Positions 1 to 5,392 of a stretch of DNA of 5,824 nucleotides are shown one piece after another. The stretch comes from an uncultured Spirochaetaceae bacterium (GTDB taxonomy: Bacteria > Spirochaetota > Spirochaetia > Treponematales > Treponemataceae). The position numbers and the translations under genes are program-made. A model generated the notes under the pieces. The model was given only the letters and a program-made list of their open reading frames with translations, did not search any database and had not been told where the DNA came from. The DNA lies in the NCBI GenBank assembly GCA_902797925.1, contig CADBUT010000345.1, forward strand, positions 1-5,824, read 5' to 3'. Each line of letters opens with the position of its first letter. Position 1 is the stretch's first letter.

Positions 1-20
1 CGCCGCCGGCTGAAAGCTGT

Positions 21-1013
21 TTACGCGGGGGTTTGTGCGCTCTTTTTGCGCTTGTCTATGATTCCACACAAAACTGCGCTCAAAATGCCGGCTGCCATCA
101 TAATCAGGCATAAAATCTGCCCGGTAGACAGATTGAAAAGCGAAACGTTGAAGTAAATCGGCGCGTCTTGTACGGCGGCAATTCTGTAGCCTAAATCTGC
201 ATCTGGCTCGCGGAAATATTCAATTACGAAGCGGATTGCGCCATAAAGAAAAGTGTAAGCACAGCCCATAAAGCCGTCAAAAGGCTTTTTCTTTCTTAAA
301 AGCCAGAGCACAGCCCATAAAGCAATGCCCTCAAAAAGCGCTTCGTAAAGCTGGCTCGGGTGGCGCGGCAATATTACGGTTGATGCACCGTCAGGCACGG
401 CAAGACCTGTCTTTGCTACAATTGCCTGAACCCAATCCAAAGACATAGAATACTTGTCTGCATCCGGGAAAACCATGCCCCACGGCACAGTCGTAATTCT
501 TCCGTATAATTCAGCATTAAAGAAATTGCCGAGCCGCCCGAACGTAAAGCCGAGCGGAATTGATACGGCCATCGCGTCAATCCATTTGCCGATCGGCTTT
601 TTCTTCCACGTGCACCAGAAAAGCATGCCGAGAAGGCCGCCGATTACGCCGCCGTGATAAGACATTCCGGCAAAGCCTGTAAACGCGCCGCTTTCGTCGA
701 AAGGCCAGAAAATGCGCCACGGCTTGTGCCAGTAATAGCCGCTCTTGTCATAGACGAGCGTATAAAAAATACGCGCGCCCAAAATCAGACAGAGAATTCC
801 GCAAAAGAAAAAGCTCAAAACGTCGTCTTCGGTGCATTTGTAATCAGCTGTATCAAGCGCGCCCTGCTTTACCTGCCGCATGAACACAAAATAAGCTGTG
901 CCGAACGCGAAAATGTACATAAGCCCGTACCAGCGCAATAAGCCGAGCACTGGAACGCCTGGAAAAATTTCGGGGTGAATCCATGAAGGATAGTTAATGG
1001 CAAGCTGCATCAT
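21..1013 (-). CDS. lgt: Prolipoprotein diacylglyceryl transferase
   Basis: Lgt is an inner-membrane enzyme that moves the diacylglyceryl group of phosphatidylglycerol onto the lipobox cysteine of exported prolipoproteins, the first step of lipoprotein maturation. The 330-residue product has several hydrophobic segments (about 25-46, 65-88, 118-134, 226-239, 296-318). It carries the family signature GRLGNFFNAE at 159-168 with Gly171 completing it, SYHGG at 118-122 (the conserved His is 120), RHPSQLYE at 217-224, and an Arg-rich segment ending FREPD near 261-271. It is longer than the E. coli enzyme (about 290 residues), with extra sequence around 185-212 and a Lys/Arg-rich tail. The start is the first of two tandem ATG codons; Met2 is equally possible. 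There is no convincing Shine-Dalgarno, and the start lies 5 nt past the stop of the upstream ATPase gene, so translation is probably coupled. Identity is secure from the motifs. Confidence 0.97.
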   Translation of the reverse strand: MMQLAINYPSWIHPEIFPGVPVLGLLRWYGLMYIFAFGTAYFVFMRQVKQGALDTADYKCTEDDVLSFFFCGILCLILGARIFYTLVYDKSGYYWHKPWRIFWPFDESGAFTGFAGMSYHGGVIGGLLGMLFWCTWKKKPIGKWIDAMAVSIPLGFTFGRLGNFFNAELYGRITTVPWGMVFPDADKYSMSLDWVQAIVAKTGLAVPDGASTVILPRHPSQLYEALFEGIALWAVLWLLRKKKPFDGFMGCAYTFLYGAIRFVIEYFREPDADLGYRIAAVQDAPIYFNVSLFNLSTGQILCLIMMAAGILSAVLCGIIDKRKKSAQTPA

Positions 1014-1018
1014 GTTTC

Positions 1019-2155
1019 TTATACCGAAAAGCCTTGAGAATGTGCTTTAAGAATCTTATGCTTCAGCAAGGCGTTTTCTTTTTTAAGCTGAGTAATCTCA
1101 TATTGCTGCGCTTTTATGACATCGGCCACATCTTCAATTGTAAGCGTGCCCGTGCCGACCAAATCTTCGATGTAGGTCATCTTCGCTTCAAAGTCTTGCG
1201 CCGCGTCTTCTTCTGCATTTGAAAAACTGTCGCTGCTTGCGGCAAGATACTGGTCAAAAGAGAGCGTCTCTGAATTGCGCACCTTGTCTGCAATGCGGTA
1301 AATCGCCTGCGCAAGCACAGACTGCGGCTTGTAAACGATAATCGGAAGCCTTGAAGCAAGCGCAATATCCTGCAGAACATCGCGGTAGATTACGCCGAGA
1401 TGCTCAAGTTCAACGCCGAGATATTCTTTGCATGAGCGTCTGATTTTAAGGGCTTTTTCTGCATCTTTTGGCGACTCAAGCATATTAAGTATAAGGCGCG
1501 GTCTGAACTGTCTCATTCTTCGGCGGAACAATTCAGCATTTTCCGGGTCAACTTCTGCAATTGCGTCTATCAGCTTTGGAATGTAGAGCCGCTGCATTGA
1601 AGCGGCATCGTTCTTAAGCTTTTCAAGATATGCGTATGCCTTAGAATTTTTCTTGAACGAATTGTACATCAGTCTGAAGACCGCATTCTTCAAGAAAAGA
1701 TAGCCGTCAAGAATTGCCGTTACGGTTGGCGCTGTAACAAGAATGCCCTGCGGCGAAAGCAGGAAAAAGTCAAGAATGCTTAAATGCGTGCCTGCACCGA
1801 GGTCAATCAAAAGAAAGTCGCAGTTTGAGGCCTGAAGCTTTTTGATAAGCATGTTTTTCTGAGCGGCTTTTATAGAAGACATTCCCGGAATTTCTGAATC
1901 GCCCGGAATGAACATCAAATTTGCGTAATCAGTCGGAACTATGATTTCCTCAAATTCTGAATTGCCTGTAAGGAATGTGCCGAGGCCTGCTTTCGGCGAC
2001 TGGTTTCCGAGCACAAGATGAAGGTTAGACGCGCCGAGGTCAAGGTCAACTAAAACTACACGCTTGCCCGACTGCGCCAGTGCAATAGCCAAATTTGCTG
2101 AAACAAGGCTCTTGCCGACGCCGCCTTTTCCGCTTGCTATAGGTATAATCTGCAT
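1019..2155 (-). CDS. MinD/ParA-family ATPase with C-terminal coiled coil
   Basis: A P-loop ATPase of the SIMIBI class (MinD, ParA, FlhG). From the ATG at 2155 (378 residues) it shows the deviant Walker A GKGGVGKS at 9-16 (signature Lys10, Walker Lys15), the switch I segment VDLDLGASN at 36-44, and Walker B LLIDLGAG at 115-122. Such proteins dimerise on ATP and position division, chromosome or flagellar machinery. After the ATPase core comes an acidic linker (about 305-325), then a Leu/Lys/Glu-rich helix (about 340-370) that looks like a short coiled coil; no clear MinD-type amphipathic membrane helix ends the protein. The frame stays open to a TTG at 2170 and a GTG at 2164. The ATG is preferred because it places the Walker A at the usual distance from the N-terminus and has a weak GGTG-type Shine-Dalgarno. 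The gene runs straight into lgt and no flhF is visible, so flhG or minD is not assigned. The partner is unknown. Confidence 0.9.
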   Translation of the reverse strand: MQIIPIASGKGGVGKSLVSANLAIALAQSGKRVVLVDLDLGASNLHLVLGNQSPKAGLGTFLTGNSEFEEIIVPTDYANLMFIPGDSEIPGMSSIKAAQKNMLIKKLQASNCDFLLIDLGAGTHLSILDFFLLSPQGILVTAPTVTAILDGYLFLKNAVFRLMYNSFKKNSKAYAYLEKLKNDAASMQRLYIPKLIDAIAEVDPENAELFRRRMRQFRPRLILNMLESPKDAEKALKIRRSCKEYLGVELEHLGVIYRDVLQDIALASRLPIIVYKPQSVLAQAIYRIADKVRNSETLSFDQYLAASSDSFSNAEEDAAQDFEAKMTYIEDLVGTGTLTIEDVADVIKAQQYEITQLKKENALLKHKILKAHSQGFSV

Positions 2156-2172
2156 AAATTCCACACCCAAAG

Positions 2173-2195
2173 AACGGCACTTTTCTGATGCCGTT
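2173..2195 (-). other. Hairpin just upstream of the ATPase gene
   Basis: AACGGCA (2173-2179) and TGCCGTT (2189-2195) form a 7-bp stem with a 9-nt loop, 18 nt before the ATG at 2155. The minus-strand AACGGCA also occurs at 2238-2232, so the 3' arm could pair with either copy. The rest of the spacer 2156-2300 holds a small dyad CCGAT-TTT-ATCGG (2249-2261) and no gene. Confidence 0.45.
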
Positions 2196-2210
2196 TCAAA
2201 ATATTCTGGT

Positions 2211-2235
2211 CAAAAAACCACAGGCATAAACTGCC
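2211..2235 (-). terminator. Weak terminator candidate after the ptsN-like gene
   Basis: On the minus strand GGCA (2235-2232) pairs with TGCC (2226-2223) over a 5-nt loop, followed shortly by a T6 run (2217-2212). The stem is only 4 bp plus a bulged extension, so it may be weak or not functional. It sits in the spacer between the PtsN-like gene and the ATPase gene and would separate the two pairs of genes. Confidence 0.3.
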
Positions 2236-2300
2236 GTTAGATAAACTACCGATTTTATCGGCAAAAAAACATGTGACTTTTAGAAATTGAATAAAACGCT

Positions 2301-2786
2301 TTATTTTGCAGCAGGCATTGCCTGCTTTATGGCGTCCAGCAAGACATCTTCGGTCGGCTTCTGTTCAAGCAAGTGGCGGAATTCCGGCTTCTGGAACAGG
2401 AACGCAAGCTGAGACAAAATCTTAAGATGAGTCTTTGTGTTGCTCGTCAAAAGAATGAAGAAAACGTATACAGGGCGCATATCTGGCGGATTCATCATAA
2501 CAGGCTTGTCAAGGAAACAGATAACAAGACGCTGGTCTTCGGCATCTGCCAGAAGCGGATAGCGCGGATGCGGAATCGCGATTCCGTTGCCTACGGCGGT
2601 GCTCATAAGTTCCTCGCGCTGGCACAGCTCTTCGTACACTTTTTCCTTGCTTATTGTGTTCGGCAAAGTAAGTTTTTCAAGGATGTTCTTAAAGACAATT
2701 TCAGGACGTTCGCCTTTAACATTAAAAAAGACACCGCCATTTTTTATGAGAGTTTCAATAGACATAATTTCTGTAGATTCACTCAT
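2301..2786 (-). CDS. ptsN: PTS EIIA, nitrogen-regulatory (PtsN-like) type
   Basis: A 161-residue stand-alone EIIA domain of the fructose/mannitol/Ntr family. The phospho-acceptor motif GIAIPHPR is at 68-75 with His73 as the probable active site, the same number as in E. coli PtsN. The second conserved segment HLKILSQLA follows at 120-128. There is no fused EIIB, EIIC or HPr domain, and no sugar permease gene is nearby, which favours a regulatory phosphorelay role (PTS-Ntr) over sugar uptake; this is inference from family and context. The ATG sits inside the 3' end of the upstream gene (overlap ATGAGTGA). A purine-rich GGAAGGAAG at 2796-2804, 9 nt upstream, is a good Shine-Dalgarno, so the two genes are probably co-transcribed and translationally coupled. 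Treponemes may carry more than one ptsN paralogue, so the symbol is by family. Confidence 0.9.
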   Translation of the reverse strand: MSESTEIMSIETLIKNGGVFFNVKGERPEIVFKNILEKLTLPNTISKEKVYEELCQREELMSTAVGNGIAIPHPRYPLLADAEDQRLVICFLDKPVMMNPPDMRPVYVFFILLTSNTKTHLKILSQLAFLFQKPEFRHLLEQKPTEDVLLDAIKQAMPAAK

Positions 2787-4281
2787 GTTTTCCGTCTTCC
2801 TTCCTAATTATAGTAAATTTTCCCTTTTCCTGTATATTTATAGATTGTTCGAGTTCTTTCGACAAATCCTCAAAGCTGAATTCCATTCCTTCAAGGGAAA
2901 GGTATAAGCTTGTAATATCTTTTGAAGAAATAGAGGCATTCGGCATGATTGACTCTAACATTCTGCCCAAATGCGTAAATAGTTGAGACAAAACGACTAA
3001 AGGCTGCTGCGGCATTGCTTCAGGCGAAACATCGTTCTGCCCCATTGAATAAACAAAGTTTATCATTCTGGCATAAAACTTAAGAATCTTTGCCCGAAGC
3101 TGACCTTTTTCATAGTCAGCAAACCAACGGTAGTCGCGCTGTAGTATAGCACGTCTTTTTTCTAAGTGCAAGAAACAAAAAATCATGTCTTTTGACGAAA
3201 TTCCGCCCATTCCTTCTGGCAGAAGCCGCGATATAATCTGCTCAGAGTTTTTCTCTTTTTTATAAAGCGAATCGTAAATGAAAGAATCCAAAAAGGTTTC
3301 GGTAAGCGGTACGCCGATTGATAAAAACAGCCTGCTCACACTGTCGAATTCTTCGGTTTCATCAAAATCCTGGTCATTTTCATTACGGAGATTCATAACT
3401 GAGATTGTCTCGCCGGTACGCCACAACCTTGTTTCTACACCGAATTCCGCAGCTTCAATCACTTCAGACTTCTTGATATATTCTTCAACAGAGCCTGGAT
3501 AACGCACAAACAGATCTTTGCCGGAAAGAACATAGGCAAAAGCAATCTGTTCATCTATTGAACTGCATACACCGAACACGTTGAACGACTGCAGCAAATT
3601 TTTTTCGAAAATTTCAAACCATTTACTGCGGCTTTCTTCTGCCTCATTAACTTCAAACGGCGTTTCTCTGGTGTCTTTCTGAACTACAATGGAAAAAGTG
3701 CCTGTTCTCCAGTTTTCAAGTCTAATTTTGAGCCTGTCACCGCTTTTAAAGTCGTTTTTCTCATAAATTGCCGTCATATCCAGAACAGTGGACTTCATCT
3801 TTCCGGGCAATTCGTAGTCACAGCCTGTAATGTCAAAATCTTTGTTCGCAGGGTCTAAAGCCAGATATTGCGGAACAAATTCCTCGCCATGAAGGTAATA
3901 ATACTCAAACAGATCATTCGTCTGCATTTCCACAATCTTATAAGGAACACTTCTTTTATTGTAGAAAAACTTGTAATCGCATGGAAGAATATCCGGGTTG
4001 CCGAAAGGAATGCACCTGTGACCGATAACAAGGATTTTATTCGTTATTTCGTATCTGGTCGGAAGGATTGAAAAAGTTTTTCCAGTGAACATTCCTATTC
4101 TAGAAGCAAATGCATTGTGACCGACAGATAATATGGCAGGATTAGTTTCAAACCACTCTAAAGCGTAATTAATATCACATTCTTTTTTGATGCCTAAATA
4201 ATCAGCTATCTGAAAAAAATCAAAGGGAAATTCTATATTTTCAACAAAGGTATTCAACAATACCTCTAAACCCTGTTTCAT
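2779..4281 (-). CDS. Conserved-looking protein of unknown function upstream of ptsN
   Basis: Not recognised. The preferred start is the ATG at 4281 (500 residues, beginning MKQGLEVLL). The frame is open to an ATG at 4446, but those 55 extra residues come from the hairpin-rich repeat spacer and have low-complexity basic and Phe-rich content, so they are probably not translated. The first ~75 residues (helices, then a segment around ASRIGMFTGKTFSILPT) could form a winged-helix-like fold; this is a guess by eye. Residues ~76-200 look beta-rich and include GDRLKIRLENWRTGTFSIV. The remainder is mostly helical and acidic. No signal peptide or membrane helix is seen, so a cytoplasmic location is likely. 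It is more A+T-rich than lgt and the ATPase gene. Overlap of its last 8 bp with the PtsN-like gene suggests a functional partnership, perhaps as target or regulator of the phosphorelay. No Shine-Dalgarno precedes the ATG; see the -10 site. Confidence 0.8.
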   Translation of the reverse strand: MKQGLEVLLNTFVENIEFPFDFFQIADYLGIKKECDINYALEWFETNPAILSVGHNAFASRIGMFTGKTFSILPTRYEITNKILVIGHRCIPFGNPDILPCDYKFFYNKRSVPYKIVEMQTNDLFEYYYLHGEEFVPQYLALDPANKDFDITGCDYELPGKMKSTVLDMTAIYEKNDFKSGDRLKIRLENWRTGTFSIVVQKDTRETPFEVNEAEESRSKWFEIFEKNLLQSFNVFGVCSSIDEQIAFAYVLSGKDLFVRYPGSVEEYIKKSEVIEAAEFGVETRLWRTGETISVMNLRNENDQDFDETEEFDSVSRLFLSIGVPLTETFLDSFIYDSLYKKEKNSEQIISRLLPEGMGGISSKDMIFCFLHLEKRRAILQRDYRWFADYEKGQLRAKILKFYARMINFVYSMGQNDVSPEAMPQQPLVVLSQLFTHLGRMLESIMPNASISSKDITSLYLSLEGMEFSFEDLSKELEQSINIQEKGKFTIIRKEDGKHE

Positions 4282-4289
4282 ACATTTCA

Positions 4290-4295
4290 ATAATA
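4290..4295 (-). promoter_or_regulatory. Possible -10 element for the unknown gene upstream of ptsN
   Basis: TATTAT on the minus strand ends 8 nt before the ATG at 4281. A T8 run lies upstream (4307-4314 on the plus strand reads A8), but no good -35 hexamer is visible at 16-18 bp. If it is used, the transcript would have almost no leader, in keeping with the missing Shine-Dalgarno. Confidence 0.35.
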
Positions 4296-4410
4296 CCCGA
4301 ACAGACAAAAAAAAGAAACTCTTTTCTAAGGGGAAGGGAAAACCCCTTCTTCCGAGGCGGCGTTTTGCATAAGCTTGTATTACAGAAAAGGCATTATCTA
4401 GCAAAACGGC

Positions 4411-4434
4411 CAAGTTTGCGATTCCGCAAACTTG
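4411..4434. repeat. Perfect palindrome, 10-bp stem
   Basis: CAAGTTTGCG, loop ATTC, CGCAAACTTG. No T run follows on either strand, so it is not a standard terminator. It may be a structural or repeat-family element. Confidence 0.75.
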
Positions 4435-4489
4435 TAACGGGTGCACAATGCCCCATGCACACAGTCTGCCGGTTTTTGTGGATTAATCT

Positions 4490-4515
4490 GGTCACTGAGC
4501 GGGGTCGAAGTGACC
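4490..4515 (+). repeat. REP-like hairpin, left unit
   Basis: GGTCACT (4490-4496) pairs with AGTGACC (4509-4515) around a 12-nt loop. The core CTGAGCGGGGTCGAAG (4495-4510) recurs inverted at 4546-4561 with 13 of 16 bases the same. Calling it REP-like is by resemblance to intergenic palindromes of the CTGAGCnnnGTCGAAG type, from memory. Confidence 0.6.
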
Positions 4516-4539
4516 AATTGGGGCAATGTATGCTGTGTC

Positions 4540-4567
4540 CGGTTGCTTCGACTATGCTCAGCAATCG
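4540..4567 (-). repeat. REP-like hairpin, right unit in inverse orientation
   Basis: CGGTTGCT (4540-4547) pairs with AGCAATCG (4560-4567), with one G-T wobble, around a 12-nt loop, the same geometry as the left unit. The core CTTCGACTATGCTCAG (4546-4561) is the reverse complement of the left core apart from three central bases. Confidence 0.6.
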
Positions 4568-4633
4568 TGCTTTGCAACGATTTACAGAAGATGGTTATTT
4601 TTGTAACAAATCTCCAATGTGTCCAAAAATTCG

Positions 4634-4662
4634 TTGATTTATAACTTCTCATATTGTATTAT
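4634..4662 (+). promoter_or_regulatory. Sigma-70-type promoter for the small exported protein gene
   Basis: TTGATT (4634-4639) and TATTAT (4657-4662) are 17 bp apart, with an alternative overlapping TATAAA just after. Transcription would start near 4669, giving a leader of roughly 17 nt that contains the AAGGAG Shine-Dalgarno at 4672-4677. Confidence 0.6.
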
Positions 4663-4685
4663 ATAAAATCTAAGGAGATTTATCG

Positions 4686-5138
4686 ATGAAAAAGATTCTT
4701 ATCACTTTAGCTGCACTTTTTGTTTGTGCTGCAGCTATTTCTGCAGAAAACATCAAATTCAAGGTTGCCGGACCTGAAGGCAGCTATAATCAGGTTCGTA
4801 TTATGAATGAATCTGATTATGATGAATTGCACGGCAAAATATATAAGCTTACAGAACAAGACGGAACATTTGTTGTAAAACAAACATTGGGCGTTTTTCA
4901 TATAAAATACCAGCATGACACCGATTCTGTTTCTGCAAAAGTTTTGCGCGGCGAATGGCTTGGCGTTTCATTTTCTGACAGCGACAAAATAATTCCGTTC
5001 CGCATTGAATACTTTGACTTACCGTTTTTTGATGCCATTCAGGTCTACTTATTGGGCGAAGAAGAGCAGGCTGTAGAATTGAAAAAAGCCGAAGAATCTT
5101 ATGAATTTGACCAAAGCGAAGTTGGCCAGGAATTCTAA
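4686..5138 (+). CDS. Small exported protein of unknown function
   Basis: A 150-residue protein not recognised as any family. Residues 1-20 are a typical Sec signal peptide: MKK, a hydrophobic core ILITLAALFVCAAA, then a likely signal peptidase I site near 19-20 before ENIKF. A cysteine at 14 lies in the core as FVC, but Val before the Cys is a poor lipobox, so a lipoprotein is less likely. The mature ~130 residues alternate short strand-like stretches (IKFKVAG, VRIM, FHIKY, IPFRIEYF, IQVYLL) and end in an acidic tail (about 125-150 with many Glu), suggesting a small beta-rich periplasmic or surface protein. The ATG has a strong AAGGAG Shine-Dalgarno at 4672-4677, 8 nt upstream. It is a single-gene unit with its own promoter and a strong terminator. 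Confidence 0.85.
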   Translation: MKKILITLAALFVCAAAISAENIKFKVAGPEGSYNQVRIMNESDYDELHGKIYKLTEQDGTFVVKQTLGVFHIKYQHDTDSVSAKVLRGEWLGVSFSDSDKIIPFRIEYFDLPFFDAIQVYLLGEEEQAVELKKAEESYEFDQSEVGQEF

Positions 5139-5188
5139 GTTTCGTATTAGTTCTATCAAAATTTTAAGTTTATCCGGCGAAACTTTGT

Positions 5189-5220
5189 GGCGAACCTAAA
5201 CTGAGGTTCGCCTTTTTTTT
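5189..5220 (+). terminator. Rho-independent terminator after the small exported protein gene
   Basis: GGCGAACCT (5189-5197) pairs perfectly with AGGTTCGCC (5204-5212) across a 6-nt loop, a 9-bp stem followed directly by eight T. It lies 50 nt past the stop codon at 5138 and should isolate this gene from pepF. Confidence 0.93.
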
Positions 5221-5353
5221 GCGGATTAATCTATTACCGTAGAATCATTCCAAGCGACATTACAAACCAATCCCCACGAATTGATTTGCCAACAAATCAA
5301 TTCGTGGTATTTTGCGGGTTTTTCTAAAATTGTAGATTAATCCAAACGCAAAA
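5216..5353. repeat. Possible small inverted-repeat element (MITE-like) upstream of pepF
   Basis: GGATTAATCTA (5223-5233) and its exact reverse complement TAGATTAATCC (5333-5343) bracket about 100 bp. Outward of these the similarity goes on imperfectly: TTTTTGC on the left and GCAAAA on the right, the latter with a 3-base insertion. A long palindrome lies inside. There is no coding capacity and no target duplication could be seen. Confidence 0.4.
5274..5307. repeat. Perfect palindrome, 15-bp stem
   Basis: CCACGAATTGATTTG (5274-5288), loop CCAA, CAAATCAATTCGTGG (5293-5307). Downstream on the plus strand come TATTTT and, after GCGGG, TTTTT, so it might act as a second terminator, though the T run does not directly abut the stem. 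It ends 50 bp before the pepF -35 hexamer. Confidence 0.8.
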
Positions 5354-5357
5354 TAAC

Positions 5358-5386
5358 TTGACCGACGTAGTTTTACTTTATAAAAT
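5358..5386 (+). promoter_or_regulatory. Sigma-70-type promoter for pepF
   Basis: TTGACC (5358-5363) and TAAAAT (5381-5386) are separated by 17 bp; each hexamer matches the consensus at five of six positions. Initiation about 7 nt after the -10 hexamer would fall on the A of the pepF ATG at 5393. This is a prediction from sequence only. Confidence 0.7.
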
Positions 5387-5392
5387 CACTTT

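Larger units (their letters stand above)
4282..4668. other. Gene-free divergent spacer filled with palindromic repeats
   Basis: No convincing gene lies here. It holds the A8 run at 4307-4314, AAGGGG/CCCCTT (4328-4333 with 4343-4348), CGTTTTGC/GCAAAACG (4361-4368 with 4401-4408), a 10-bp-stem hairpin (4411-4434), GTGCA/TGCAC (4441-4460), the REP-like hairpin pair (4490-4515 and 4540-4567), and AATCGT/ACGATT (4563-4582). The promoters of the flanking genes lie at its two edges. Open frames across it are short, mutually overlapping and caused by the dyads. Confidence 0.7.

Noticed and set aside
454..941. Plus-strand frames opposite lgt
   Set aside because: Antisense shadows of a confidently identified gene.
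2156..2170. TTG (2170) or GTG (2164) start for the ATPase gene
   Set aside because: No Shine-Dalgarno precedes the TTG, and the ATG at 2155 gives the usual short N-terminus before the Walker A motif.
2249..2261. Terminator at CCGAT-TTT-ATCGG
   Set aside because: The T7 run lies before, not after, the stem on the minus strand, and the plus strand has A residues after it.
2373..2907. Plus-strand frames opposite the ptsN-like gene and the end of the unknown gene
   Set aside because: Antisense shadows with no ribosome-binding site, lying over the conserved EIIA motif.
4365..4644. Plus-strand open frames at 4365-4637 and 4441-4644
   Set aside because: They cross the same palindromes, give Cys- and Arg-rich low-quality protein and have no start signals.
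4398..4652. Minus-strand open frame of 84 codons in the divergent spacer
   Set aside because: It is built from the hairpin repeats, has no Shine-Dalgarno or signal sequence, and overlaps competing frames and the promoter at 4634-4662.
4282..4668. CRISPR array or tRNA in the repeat-rich spacer
   Set aside because: The repeats are inverted and of differing sequence, not regularly spaced direct repeats, and no cloverleaf or T-arm sequence was found.
4719..4730. Lipobox in the small exported protein (FVC with Cys14)
   Set aside because: Val directly before the Cys is a poor fit even to relaxed spirochete lipoboxes, and a signal peptidase I site near residues 19-20 fits better.
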